From the NCBI GenBank assembly GCA_051024685.1, contig JAZHPA010000054.1, forward strand, positions 1 through 18,948: a DNA stretch of 18,948 bases. The letters run 5' to 3'. Source of the stretch: UBA12545 sp051024685 (lineage in GTDB: Bacteria; Bacillota; DSM-521; Neomoorellales; Neomoorellaceae). The stretch's first letter is position 1. Every line of letters starts with the position of its first letter. The notes under the pieces were generated by a model. That model searched no databases, was not told the origin of the DNA, and was given only the letters and a program-made list of their open reading frames with translations. A program made the translations under genes and the position numbers. Of the stretch, positions 1-7,507 are shown piece after piece.

Positions 1-163
1 GGCTACCGCTCAGGTTTAGTCGCTCGCTTCCAAGCCCAAGCAGGCCTGCCCTGCAAAAAGTGGGGATAACTCAGCCTTTGTAACCCCAGTCCTCCGTGGC
101 AGTCCTATAATATACGATAATATACGAGAGGGCAGGCCTTCTCTGCAGGCTTTTGCCGGGAGC
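1..163. other. Left-edge non-coding stretch with 10-bp tandem repeat
   Basis: No reading frame with a ribosome-binding site is visible between the left edge and the stop of the DUF881 gene. A perfect 10-base direct repeat, ATAATATACG, occurs twice back to back at 107-116 and 117-126, giving a short AT-rich patch that includes a TATAAT-like hexamer at 106-111. I found no correctly spaced -35 on either strand. A 10-base palindrome GCAGGCCTGC lies at 40-49. No function is assigned. Confidence 0.4.
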
Positions 164-892
164 CTACCTACCGGTCGTCTGCTTGGTGGGCTCCGCCTCT
201 TTAACCGGGCGGGCATATTTGAAGCCTAAGGGCACGGCAGCCGGCAGCTGGAGTTCTTGGTGTCTTTTAATGTCCGGCCGGATATTGAACAGGGTACTGA
301 GATTATCAATAAGGCCGCCGGTGAAGGTCAGGCCTTTTTCCAGAGTATTAGGGTCGCCAATGGCTTTAACGACAATGGGATACAGCAATTTTTGGCCGTT
401 GACCGTGATGTAAAGGCTACGGCCTTCCTCCTTGCTGCCGATAAAAGTAGAGGAGGTAACCCGGTGTTCATTTATGGCGACGGCCTCAGCCCCGGATACC
501 CAGAGTTCATTAACCACATCGACCAGATCTTGGGACAGGAGGGGAGCATCACCGGTAAAGGTAATCGTTATTCCGGGCCCCTTCACCGGGGTAAGGCCGA
601 GGTGATTCTTCATGCGGACAAGCTCTTTTGTAAGGGCAGCCTGAGCCTCATCGCTCTGCCCGGAGCTGGTGCTTAAGGCCCGCAACTGTTCTGCCAACTG
701 GCCCACTTCTTCCTGCAGCTGAACGCGCTTAGCGCTCAACTTTTTCCACATGGCCACCAAATCTTCGGTCTTTTGAAACTCCAGGGAACTAGCCAGCAGG
801 CGCTGGGTGCGGAACTGCAGCGATAAAAGAAGACCTAGAGCCAGCAAAACCACGGCCAGGCAGACTTGCCACCAACCCTTACGGCTCGACAT
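164..892 (-). CDS. DUF881 family membrane-anchored protein (downstream copy)
   Basis: This 242-residue protein has the DUF881 layout (family of B. subtilis YlxW/YlxX). An N-terminal membrane segment spans about residues 8-27, followed by a Glu/Gln/Leu-rich predicted coiled coil (about 35-80). The DUF881 domain then begins near the GLTPVKGPGITITF stretch and contains VVNELWVSGAEAVAIN and the AIGDPNTLEKGL block. The protein is probably anchored in the cytoplasmic membrane with the C-terminal domain outside. The ATG is preceded by GGAGGG about ten bases away. The gene follows its paralogue by only 4 bases, so the two are surely co-transcribed. Biochemical function is unknown for the family; in many Firmicutes it sits near division and cell-envelope genes. 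Family call is confident, function is not. Confidence 0.85.
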   Translation of the reverse strand: MSSRKGWWQVCLAVVLLALGLLLSLQFRTQRLLASSLEFQKTEDLVAMWKKLSAKRVQLQEEVGQLAEQLRALSTSSGQSDEAQAALTKELVRMKNHLGLTPVKGPGITITFTGDAPLLSQDLVDVVNELWVSGAEAVAINEHRVTSSTFIGSKEEGRSLYITVNGQKLLYPIVVKAIGDPNTLEKGLTFTGGLIDNLSTLFNIRPDIKRHQELQLPAAVPLGFKYARPVKEAEPTKQTTGR

Positions 893-896
893 GTCT

Positions 897-1628
897 TTAA
901 TTCCCTCCTGCCGTCACTGGACGCATATAGTCGGAAGGGAGGCCGCCTTTATAAGCCGGTAAGACGAGGTCAGGAACTTTGACTACCTTTACAGGAAAAT
1001 CGCGGTTTTTCAGGTCTACAAACTCCGGAGCTCTTAAAGCGGCAGCTTCCAAACGGTCCGGGTTTCCTACCGCCTGGATTTCATAGGGGGGAGCCAGGCG
1101 GGTTGAATTAACCAGAATGACGGTGCCTACACACCGGATGTGGGACCCGGTGATCAGGCGTTCCCCGTTGATAGCTATACCTTCGGCTCCTGCCGCTTTC
1201 AATTCGTTGACCAGGTAAAGGATATGCCTGTCGTGAATAATATAATCTTCGGGGTTATAAGTGGCAGGGGAACCGGTTTTGGCCAGCTGGGCTCCAGCAT
1301 TATTGTCGTCCAGGGTTACCACAATGCCCGGACCGCTCAAGGGTACCAGTCCGGCCAGCACCTTCAGCTCCTCAATTTGCTCCTGGATCTCTTTAAGCTG
1401 TCCCTGGTATTGGGTGTGCTGCTTCTGGGTCTCCTCCAGCTCCTGGCGCAGGGAGCCGATTCGATTTTGTAGGGAAGTGTTTTCTTCATCTAATGCTTTG
1501 ATTATATCGATGAGACTGGTATCCTTTTTAATTTGCTCGGAGTTGGCCATGTTGCTACGAAATTGCCAGGAGACCAGCAAACCGGACAGAAAACATATGA
1601 AGACTAGCGAAGCATAGAATCGCCTCAA
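897..1628 (-). CDS. DUF881 family membrane-anchored protein (upstream copy)
   Basis: This is a paralogue of the next gene: N-terminal membrane segment (about residues 5-24), coiled coil (about 35-90), then a DUF881 domain with GLVPLSGPGIVVTLDD, YLVNELKAAGAEGIAING and AVGNPDRLEAA. It is the first gene of a two-gene unit. Start choice: the longer frame begins with GTG at 1634, but the AGGGGAGG ribosome-binding site would be only two bases away. A TTG at 1626-1628 lies eight bases from it and gives an N-terminus MRRFYASLVF, so I prefer TTG. The gene points away from cdaA, so the 1629-1782 interval is a divergent control region. Role unknown; an envelope-associated function is inferred from topology only. 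Confidence 0.83.
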   Translation of the reverse strand: MRRFYASLVFICFLSGLLVSWQFRSNMANSEQIKKDTSLIDIIKALDEENTSLQNRIGSLRQELEETQKQHTQYQGQLKEIQEQIEELKVLAGLVPLSGPGIVVTLDDNNAGAQLAKTGSPATYNPEDYIIHDRHILYLVNELKAAGAEGIAINGERLITGSHIRCVGTVILVNSTRLAPPYEIQAVGNPDRLEAAALRAPEFVDLKNRDFPVKVVKVPDLVLPAYKGGLPSDYMRPVTAGGN

Positions 1629-1651
1629 GGGCACCGCCTCCCCTTACAGCT

Positions 1652-1680
1652 ATTCTAGCTTAGAGGTGGATGCGCTGCAA
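1652..1680 (-). promoter_or_regulatory. Possible sigma-A promoter of the DUF881 pair
   Basis: On the minus strand, TAGAAT (plus 1652-1657) is separated by 17 bases from TTGCAG (plus 1675-1680). The -10 matches consensus at five of six positions and the -35 at only three. Location just upstream of the ribosome-binding site of the first DUF881 gene is right. Moderate to weak call. Confidence 0.35.
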
Positions 1681-1782
1681 CTAGCAAAAACGGGAAGATA
1701 TAAAAAGAAGGGTTTTTCAAGGTCTCTGTCGAATGAAGTGACCTGGCCGTCATATACTAAGAGAGCACTGGTAAATAACGGG

Positions 1783-2628
1783 GTGGAAAATTTGGCGGGT
1801 GTTGGGTGGAGCCTTTCCCATTTGCTCTCGCAGTTAAACTTTGCTGATATCCTGCGCCTGATCGTCGACATCGCCCTCGTATCTTATGTTATCTATCGTT
1901 TCCTCCTTCTGATCAGGGGTACCAGGGCGGTACAGCTGTTAAAGGGGCTGGCCATGCTGGTGGTAGCCTCGGTGGTGGCAGAGAAGTTGCAGCTAACCGT
2001 TATTAACTGGCTCTTGACCCAGTTGCGCCTGGTAATCGTGGTAGCCCTGCCGGTGGTTTTCCAACCCGAGCTGAGGCGCGCCCTGGAGCAGCTTGGTCGG
2101 GGCAAATTTTTTGCCCGGCCCTTTACCCTATTGGGGACCGAAGATATGGCCAGGGTTATAACTGAGGTAGTAAGGGCGGTCCAAGTCCTGGCCAAGGGGA
2201 AAACCGGTGCCCTGATCGTTATGGAGCGGGAGACGGGCCTTAACGACTATATTGAGACTGGCATCCGCGTGGATGCGGTTATATCCGCCGAATTGCTGAT
2301 TAACCTTTTTGTACCCCTCACCCCTTTCCATGATGGAGCAGCCATCATCCGAGGCGATCGGGTGGTCGCTGCCGGTTGCTTTTTGCCCCTTTCCGATAGC
2401 CCATACTTAAGCAAGCAGTTGGGCACCCGACACCGTGCAGCACTGGGCTTAAGCGAGATTTCTGACGCGGTGGTCATTGTTGTTTCAGAGGAAACGGGCG
2501 CCGTTTCTGTGGCTGAAGGGGGTAAATTGACCCGTTTCCTGGACGAAAAGAACCTTCGCGAACTCCTGCAGAGTCTGCTGTTACCCCAATCCAATCATGG
2601 CAGCTTCTTTTGGCCGTGGAGGTCTTAA
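1783..2628 (+). CDS. cdaA: Diadenylate cyclase CdaA (c-di-AMP synthase)
   Basis: CdaA condenses two ATP to c-di-AMP at the cytoplasmic membrane. Three N-terminal membrane helices are visible (around DILRLIVDIALVSYVIYRFL, LLKGLAMLVVASVVA and LVIVVALPVVF), followed by the DAC domain with both catalytic signatures intact: FHDGA (DGA motif) and GTRHRAA (RHR motif). The frame is open back to an ATG at 1666, but the first 39 residues are low in family character. The GTG at 1783, or a TTG at 1792 preceded by a GGGGTGG stretch, gives the usual length of about 280 residues and an N-terminus close to the family. Neighbours are diagnostic: cdaR starts 3 bases after the stop, then glmM, the conserved cdaA-cdaR-glmM operon. 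Start is uncertain within 9 bases; function is secure. Confidence 0.95.
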   Translation: MENLAGVGWSLSHLLSQLNFADILRLIVDIALVSYVIYRFLLLIRGTRAVQLLKGLAMLVVASVVAEKLQLTVINWLLTQLRLVIVVALPVVFQPELRRALEQLGRGKFFARPFTLLGTEDMARVITEVVRAVQVLAKGKTGALIVMERETGLNDYIETGIRVDAVISAELLINLFVPLTPFHDGAAIIRGDRVVAAGCFLPLSDSPYLSKQLGTRHRAALGLSEISDAVVIVVSEETGAVSVAEGGKLTRFLDEKNLRELLQSLLLPQSNHGSFFWPWRS

Positions 2629-2631
2629 GCT

Positions 2632-3555
2632 GTGCTAAACAATTGGCGGGAAAACCTGGGTTATCGCTTGTTGGCCGTAGTTCTGGCCCTCATCCTGTGG
2701 TTTTATGTGACCGCGGAGCAGAACCCCAATATGCAGCAAGTGGTGCGCATCCCCCTGGAAACTGAGAATTTGAGCGAAGGATTGGTGGTGGCCGACTTAC
2801 CTACCGAGGTCCAGGTTAGGGTCGAAGGTCGCAAGGGGTACATCAACAACCTGCTGCCCAGGGATATCAAAGCTTATGTGGACTTGCGGGCTGCCAGGAT
2901 AGGGGACAACATCCTGCCTGTCCAGGTGAGTCTGCCGGACGGCGTAACCCTAGTCCGGGTCAACCCGCCCCAGGTCAAGGTCAAGGTGGAGCAGGTCAGG
3001 GACCTCCAGCTTCCGGTCCAGGCCACTTTGAACGGCACCCCGGCAGGGGGCTACCGGGCTTTAGAGCCGGTCCTCAAACCGTCAGAGGTAGTTGTCTCCG
3101 GCCCGGAAGATATATTAAAGGATATAAGCAAAGTGTATGTAGAGGTGGACCTCAACGAGGCCCGGGGAAATTACCTGGCACAGCTGCCGGTGAAGATCAT
3201 CGATCACGAAGGCCGGCTGTTGGGCCGCTGGCTCACGGTAAACCCCGATACCGTGGAAGTTTTTGTGCCGATAGTGGGTAACATGCCCGGCAAAGTGGTG
3301 GCCATCCGGCCCCAGCTGGTGGGCAAGCCTGCTCCCGGTTATCAGGTCAAAAGGGTGGTCTTGGAGCCGGAAGTGGTAGAGGTTTTTGCTCCTTACGAGG
3401 TGTTGGCCGACCTGAATTACCTGAGTACCTCCCCCATTAACCTCGGGGGCGCCCGCAAGAATATTATAGTAGAGAGCAATCTGGAAATTCCGCAGGGCAT
3501 TCAGATCGGTAGCTTTCCCTTGGTACGGGTAGTGGTGGAGATAGGACCGACATAA
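2632..3555 (+). CDS. cdaR: YbbR-domain protein CdaR, regulator of CdaA
   Basis: This 307-residue protein has one N-terminal membrane helix (about residues 10-27, LLAVVLALILWFYVTAEQNP, the classic YbbR start) followed by three beta-rich YbbR repeats. Each has a PPxVxVxxE or PxxVxVxxP type ending (about residues 38-122, 125-212 and 220-304). In Bacilli CdaR binds CdaA in the membrane and modulates c-di-AMP production. The start is GTG with GGAGGT nine bases ahead, located inside the end of cdaA, so translation is probably coupled. It is followed by glmM. No oddity seen; one repeat fewer than four-repeat homologues. Confidence 0.92.
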   Translation: MLNNWRENLGYRLLAVVLALILWFYVTAEQNPNMQQVVRIPLETENLSEGLVVADLPTEVQVRVEGRKGYINNLLPRDIKAYVDLRAARIGDNILPVQVSLPDGVTLVRVNPPQVKVKVEQVRDLQLPVQATLNGTPAGGYRALEPVLKPSEVVVSGPEDILKDISKVYVEVDLNEARGNYLAQLPVKIIDHEGRLLGRWLTVNPDTVEVFVPIVGNMPGKVVAIRPQLVGKPAPGYQVKRVVLEPEVVEVFAPYEVLADLNYLSTSPINLGGARKNIIVESNLEIPQGIQIGSFPLVRVVVEIGPT

Positions 3556-3594
3556 GGTTGCCAAAATTTGTAGCGAAGGGTGAGTCTGGACAGC

Positions 3595-4959
3595 ATGGGC
3601 AAATTATTTGGCACCGACGGAGTCCGGGGAATAGCCAATGAGGAATTGACCCCGGAACTGGCCTTTAGATTGGGTCGCTGCGGCGCTGCGGTCCTGGCCG
3701 GAGGCCACGGCCGGGTACGGGTAGTGGTAGGCCGGGATACCAGGATTTCTGGGGACATGTTAGAAGCGGCCCTAGTGGCGGGGATCTGCTCGGTCGGTGG
3801 CCGGGCCTTAAAGGTGGGGATTATGCCCACGCCTGCCGTAGCCTGGCTTACGCGCACTCTGGGGGCCGATGCTGGAGTGGTAATCTCCGCCTCCCATAAT
3901 CCGGTGGCCGACAACGGCATTAAATTTTTTAGCTCTAAGGGTTTCAAGCTTCCCGATTCCGTAGAGGAAGAGATCGAAAGGCTGGTGCTCAGGGAAAGGG
4001 ACGACCTCCCCCGGCCCACGGGGACCGGTGTAGGACGGGTGGAGGTGGTGGAGGCAGCCGAACAATATGTGGCCCACGTATGCAACACGGCTGTGCGGGA
4101 GCTGAGCGGCCTTAAAGTCGTCCTGGACGTAGCCTACGGGGCGGCCTATAAGGTAGCGCCGGAGGTGTTCCGCCGGCTGGGAGCTGAAGTTTTGGTCTTG
4201 AACAATGCTCCCGATGGCACTAATATTAATGTGGGATGTGGTTCTACCTGTCCCCGGGGTTTGGCCGAGGCCGTCCGCAAGTTTAAGGCCCATGTGGGGC
4301 TGGCCTTTGATGGGGATGCCGACCGGGTTATCGCCGTTGATGCCGCAGGGCAGGTGGTGGATGGTGATGCCATCATGGCCATCCTGGCCCTTTACCTTCA
4401 CCAACAGGGTAGGCTTCCCGGCGGCCGGGTGGTGGTCACCGTCATGAGCAATTACGGCCTCCACCAGGTGCTGACCGCGGCGGGCCTGGTGGTACACCAG
4501 ACCCAGGTGGGCGACCGCTATGTGTTGGAGGAGATGCTGCGCACCGGTGCCGTTCTCGGCGGAGAACAGTCGGGCCATATTATCCTCCTGGAACACAATA
4601 CCACCGGCGATGGCCTCATCACCGGGGTGCAGCTCCTGCAGGTCATGGTGGCCAGGGGTACCACTCTCCAGGAACTGGCCGCCGTCTTGCCGCGCCTGCC
4701 TCAGGTGCTGGTGAATGTTCCCGTAGAGGACAAAAAGCGGGCCATGACCGACCCCCTCTTACTGGCCGAAATAGCGGCGGCCAGGGAACAGCTGGGGAAT
4801 AGGGGACGGGTTTTGGTGCGACCTTCGGGGACTGAACCCATTCTGCGCCTCATGGCGGAGGGGCCGGACGAAGAGGAACTCAGGTCAATCCTGGAGCGCC
4901 TGGAACGGACCGTCCGGCGTCTAGGCTCCAAGGAGGTGGTGGCTGGGGACGGATGTTAG
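3595..4959 (+). CDS. glmM: Phosphoglucosamine mutase GlmM
   Basis: GlmM converts glucosamine-6-phosphate to glucosamine-1-phosphate for UDP-GlcNAc synthesis in the cytosol. The phosphohexomutase motifs are all present in order: GKLFGTDGVRG at the N-terminus, the phosphoserine loop ISASHNP, the magnesium loop FDGDADR, the sugar-specificity loop GGEQSGH and the phosphate-binding RPSGTEP near the C-terminus. Length is 454 residues from the chosen ATG at 3595, matching the family. A GTG at 3580 is also in frame but has its AAGG directly against it, whereas AAGGGTGAG lies about ten bases before the ATG, and family members start MGK(L/Y)FGTDG. It is the third gene of the cdaA-cdaR-glmM operon. Its substrate is the product of GlmS, encoded just downstream, and the ligand of the intervening ribozyme. 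Confidence 0.97.
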   Translation: MGKLFGTDGVRGIANEELTPELAFRLGRCGAAVLAGGHGRVRVVVGRDTRISGDMLEAALVAGICSVGGRALKVGIMPTPAVAWLTRTLGADAGVVISASHNPVADNGIKFFSSKGFKLPDSVEEEIERLVLRERDDLPRPTGTGVGRVEVVEAAEQYVAHVCNTAVRELSGLKVVLDVAYGAAYKVAPEVFRRLGAEVLVLNNAPDGTNINVGCGSTCPRGLAEAVRKFKAHVGLAFDGDADRVIAVDAAGQVVDGDAIMAILALYLHQQGRLPGGRVVVTVMSNYGLHQVLTAAGLVVHQTQVGDRYVLEEMLRTGAVLGGEQSGHIILLEHNTTGDGLITGVQLLQVMVARGTTLQELAAVLPRLPQVLVNVPVEDKKRAMTDPLLLAEIAAAREQLGNRGRVLVRPSGTEPILRLMAEGPDEEELRSILERLERTVRRLGSKEVVAGDGC

Positions 4960-4973
4960 TTATCTTTTACCCT

Positions 4974-4986
4974 AGGGAGAGAGATT
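4974..4986 (+). promoter_or_regulatory. Element A: upstream arm of a long-range helix around the glmS ribozyme
   Basis: AGGGAGAGAGATT at 4974-4986 is perfectly complementary (13 pairs) to 5447-5459, which follows directly after the last helix of the glmS ribozyme. Four more pairs (two of them G-U) are possible with 5443-5446, but those bases also belong to the ribozyme. Element A lies upstream of the predicted cleavage site (5005/5006), so it is on the 5' product after cleavage. The pairing is seen in the sequence; any regulatory role is inferred. Confidence 0.5.
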
Positions 4987-5005
4987 GAGGTTCGGAGTTA
5001 AGCAA

Positions 5006-5446
5006 GCGCCGGGACCACCAGCGGTTAATCGTCCCCCCAACCCGGGTACGGCAAGCTCTTATTCCAATTTTGTTGCTGGGCCTGCGGAACCTCTGCCGGT
5101 GCCGCAAGCCTTCCCGGCAAGTCCTGTGTTCCGCCCGAAGCCGGCGGTGGAGTTGCCCGGGTAGGCGGCCTCCTTGCCGATGGCCGGTTACGGGACCCCG
5201 GTTCCCCTCTCCGTTGCGTGAGAGATCAAACCCGGCCTTCCCTCAGGTTTGGTGTGTTATGCGGCAGGGTTAGGGGAATCTTATATCATCAGGAAAAAGT
5301 GGGGGGATGGCTCAGGGAGCTGGTGGTTGACGAGGAAGGGGTTTATCGAGTTTTTCGGCGGGTGCCCCTCGGTTGGTTACGACCGTCAAAGGTGCTACAA
5401 AACCCGGAAGCAATTCCGGGGACAAAGGGCGCCGGGTAACACCTTT
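5006..5446 (+). ncRNA. glmS ribozyme/riboswitch (GlcN-6-P-activated self-cleaving RNA)
   Basis: The conserved core is recognisable. The cleavage site is at A5005/G5006 in AGCGCC. The 5' strand of P1, ACCACCAGC (5014-5022), pairs with GCTGGTGGT (5319-5327). The invariant TTGACGAGG follows, then GGGGTTTATCGAG, TTCGGCGGGTGCCCC and CCGTCAAAGG. Helix CGGTTG/CGACCG is at 5370-5385. Helix AAAGGTG/CACCTTT (5388-5394 with 5440-5446) encloses a GCAA-loop hairpin (CCCGGAA/TTCCGGG, 5403-5420) and the GGGCGCCGGGTAAC block. In the known class, glucosamine-6-phosphate is the cofactor for cleavage, lowering glmS expression. The core looks intact, so activity is expected. P1 carries a very large insertion, described separately. 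Confidence 0.93.
5023..5318 (+). other. 296-base insertion in the P1 loop of the glmS ribozyme
   Basis: P1 of glmS ribozymes is normally closed by a short loop; here its strands are 296 bases apart. A second stem continues P1: 5029-5039 pairs with 5300-5310 (about 11 pairs, including C6/G6, with two G-U). Inside are further helices: GCGGAAC/GTTCCGC (5084-5090 with 5128-5134) enclosing TGCCGG/CCGGCA (5094-5099 with 5114-5119); CCGCC/GGCGG (5131-5135 with 5143-5147, exclusive with the first); CGGCC/GGCCG (5166-5170 with 5182-5186); and CAAACC/GGTTTG (5227-5232 with 5246-5251). The insertion therefore looks like a folded domain on an extended P1. I do not recognise it as a known riboswitch or mobile element, and see no terminal repeats or target duplication. 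Confidence 0.65.
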
Positions 5447-5602
5447 AATCTCTCTCCCTTAAGACTCTATTCGCCTCTTTCCGTACCCCGCAGGACAGTG
5501 ACGGTGCTGGGGACCTGTTGCAACGGCAACAGAGCTCCGCAGCAGCACTCGGCTGGCGGGGTGAGGAGGTAAATTTTTTAAGGGAGAGGGAGGTAACCCC
5601 TT
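5447..5602 (+). promoter_or_regulatory. glmS post-ribozyme leader with hairpin and SD-sequestering helix
   Basis: Segment B (5449-5464) can pair with segment C (5576-5591), about 16 positions including an 11-pair perfect core CTCTCCCTTAA/TTAAGGGAGAG (5452-5462 with 5578-5588). Segment C runs into the glmS ribosome-binding site GGGAGG (5588-5593), nine bases before the ATG. B is also the partner of upstream element A, so A:B and B:C exclude each other. Between B and C is a three-part stable hairpin: 5485-5491 with 5556-5562, 5504-5509 with 5543-5548, and 5515-5521 with 5526-5532. A second GGAGG-like site (5565-5569) has no start codon. No canonical terminator is seen. Confidence 0.5.
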
Positions 5603-7426
5603 ATGTGCGGAATTGTAGGATATTTGGGTTACCGCCAAGCGGTACCCGTTTTGCTTCAAGGATTGGAGAGGCTTGAATACCGGGGTTATGATTCGGCCGG
5701 GATAGCGGTGATAGACTCTACCGGCCTTAAGATTACCAAGAGCGCCGGAAGGTTGACGGAACTAAAGGCTCGTCTAAACGGACACCTGGACGGGGCGAGG
5801 TTGGGTATCGGCCATACGCGGTGGGCCACCCACGGCCGGCCTACGGATACCAACGCCCATCCTCACCCCGATTGCAGCGGCCGGTTTGCTGTGGTACACA
5901 ACGGCATTATTGAGAATTACCAGGAATTGCGGCAGTGGCTGACAGCCGAAGGACATACTTTCGTTTCCGAAACCGATACCGAGGTCCTGTCCCACCTGGT
6001 GGAGCACTACTACCGGGGGGACCTGCTTGAGGCGGTCCTGGCCATATTGCCCAAAGTCAAGGGCTCCTACGCCGTGGCCGTCATAGGCAAGGAACATCCC
6101 CAGGAGATCGTGGGGGTACGCTATGACAGTCCCTTGATCGTCGGTTTGGGCCAGGGGGAGACCTTCCTGGCTTCCGATATCCCGGCCCTGCTGCCCTACA
6201 CCAAGAATACTTACATCCTGGACAACGGCGAAGTGGCTTACCTTAGTCCCGCCGGGTCCACGGTTCTGGACGCTGGGGGCCACTTGAAGGAAAAGCAGGT
6301 ATTTCATGTCACCTGGGATCTAGAAGCAGCCGAGAAGGGCGGCTACCCCCACTTTATGCTTAAAGAGATTCACGAGCAGCCCCGGGCCCTGCGGGACACC
6401 CTGGCCGGACGGCTGGACCCCGTAAGCGGAAGCGTCAAGCTGGATGGCGTCAACCTTACGGCTGACCGAGCCAAGGCCATCCAGAAGGTGGTCCTCATTG
6501 CTTGCGGTACGGCTTCCTATGCCGGCATGGTGGCCAAATATGTGTGGGAAAAATTGTTGCGCCTTCCTGTGGAATTCGATGTAGCGTCGGAACTCCGCTA
6601 CCGGGAGCCCCTTATGGACGAGGGGACCCTGGGCCTGGTTATCAGCCAGTCGGGAGAGACGGCGGATACCCTGGCTGGCTTACGGGAGGCCAAAAGGCTT
6701 GGAGCCCGCGTCCTGGCCATTACCAACGTGGTGGGTAGCTCTGTGGCGCGGGAGGCCGATGATGTACTTTACACCTGGGCAGGCCCCGAAATTGCCGTAG
6801 CTTCTACCAAGGCTTATCTTACCCAGGTGGCAGCCGTCTACCTGTTAGCCCTTTACCTGGGTACGGCCCGGGGAGAGGCTCCCTGGGCGGCCGAACTGGC
6901 CCGGGAACTGAGTGTTACTCCGGCCAGGGTGGAGCAGGTGCTGAGTCTGGAGGAACGGCTCCGTGAACTGGCGGCCCGGATTGCGCCCCATGAGCATGCT
7001 TTCTTCCTGGGACGGGGACTGGATTACGCCGTAGCCCTGGAGGGGGCTCTCAAACTCAAGGAAATCTCCTACCTCCATGCTGAAGCATGTCCTGCCGGGG
7101 AACTCAAGCACGGGCCCTTAGCCCTCATCGAGGACGGGACGCCGGTCGTTGCCCTGGCTACCCAAGAAGACCTCTCAGAGAAAATGCTGAGCAATATCAG
7201 GGAAGTTAAGGCCAGGGGGGCCTGGGTCCTGGCCCTGGCCCTGGAAGGCAATGAGGTTGTGGCCGCAGAAGCCGACTGCGTCCTTTATTTGCCGCGCCTC
7301 CACCAACTCCTAACGCCTCTGGTATCCGTGGTACCCCTGCAGCTGCTGGCCTACTACACTGCCGTGGCCCGGGGTTGTTCGGTGGATAAGCCGCGCAATC
7401 TGGCCAAGAGCGTGACGGTGGAGTAA
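5603..7426 (+). CDS. glmS: Glutamine-fructose-6-phosphate aminotransferase GlmS
   Basis: GlmS makes glucosamine-6-phosphate from fructose-6-phosphate and glutamine, the first step of amino-sugar and peptidoglycan precursor synthesis in the cytosol. Residue 2 is the catalytic Cys (MCGIVGYLG), exposed after Met removal. The class II glutamine amidotransferase domain (about 1-220) includes GHTRWATHG and HNGIIENY. Two SIS sugar-isomerase domains follow (about 285-425 with ISQSGETADT, and 455-590 with the ELKHGPLALI block), ending in the typical DKPRNLAKSVTVE tail. The length of 607 residues is normal. ATG is preceded by GGGAGG at nine bases. Expression is under the glmS ribozyme at 5006-5446. Its product is used by GlmM encoded just upstream. 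Confidence 0.98.
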   Translation: MCGIVGYLGYRQAVPVLLQGLERLEYRGYDSAGIAVIDSTGLKITKSAGRLTELKARLNGHLDGARLGIGHTRWATHGRPTDTNAHPHPDCSGRFAVVHNGIIENYQELRQWLTAEGHTFVSETDTEVLSHLVEHYYRGDLLEAVLAILPKVKGSYAVAVIGKEHPQEIVGVRYDSPLIVGLGQGETFLASDIPALLPYTKNTYILDNGEVAYLSPAGSTVLDAGGHLKEKQVFHVTWDLEAAEKGGYPHFMLKEIHEQPRALRDTLAGRLDPVSGSVKLDGVNLTADRAKAIQKVVLIACGTASYAGMVAKYVWEKLLRLPVEFDVASELRYREPLMDEGTLGLVISQSGETADTLAGLREAKRLGARVLAITNVVGSSVAREADDVLYTWAGPEIAVASTKAYLTQVAAVYLLALYLGTARGEAPWAAELARELSVTPARVEQVLSLEERLRELAARIAPHEHAFFLGRGLDYAVALEGALKLKEISYLHAEACPAGELKHGPLALIEDGTPVVALATQEDLSEKMLSNIREVKARGAWVLALALEGNEVVAAEADCVLYLPRLHQLLTPLVSVVPLQLLAYYTAVARGCSVDKPRNLAKSVTVE

Positions 7427-7466
7427 GGCGAGGCAATGGTTCTGGTCCCGGAATATTGACTGACAG

Positions 7467-7501
7467 AAAAAAGGCTCTCTTTCCAGAAGGGAAGAGAGCC
7501 T
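7467..7501. terminator. Bidirectional terminator between glmS and the cupin gene
   Basis: A 13-pair stem (7472-7484 with 7489-7501, one G-U, loop AGAA) is flanked on the left by six A (7467-7472), which gives a T-run on the minus-strand transcript of the cupin gene. On the plus side it is followed by AAAATTTT. It is strong for the minus direction and weaker for glmS; placement between convergent genes fits a shared terminator. Confidence 0.85.
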
Positions 7502-7507
7502 AAAATT

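Noticed and set aside
106..121. TATAAT promoter at the left edge
   Set aside because: No -35 at a proper distance and no downstream gene on that strand; the hexamer arises from the AT-rich tandem repeat.
1666..1782. 39-residue N-terminal extension of CdaA
   Set aside because: No family similarity or suitable ribosome-binding site; the protein has the usual length from the GTG at 1783 or TTG at 1792.
5070..5572. Three overlapping plus-strand reading frames in the glmM-glmS interval
   Set aside because: They cross the ribozyme and its insertion, are rich in Arg/Pro/Trp/Cys, have no ribosome-binding sites and match no family; structured RNA explains the region.
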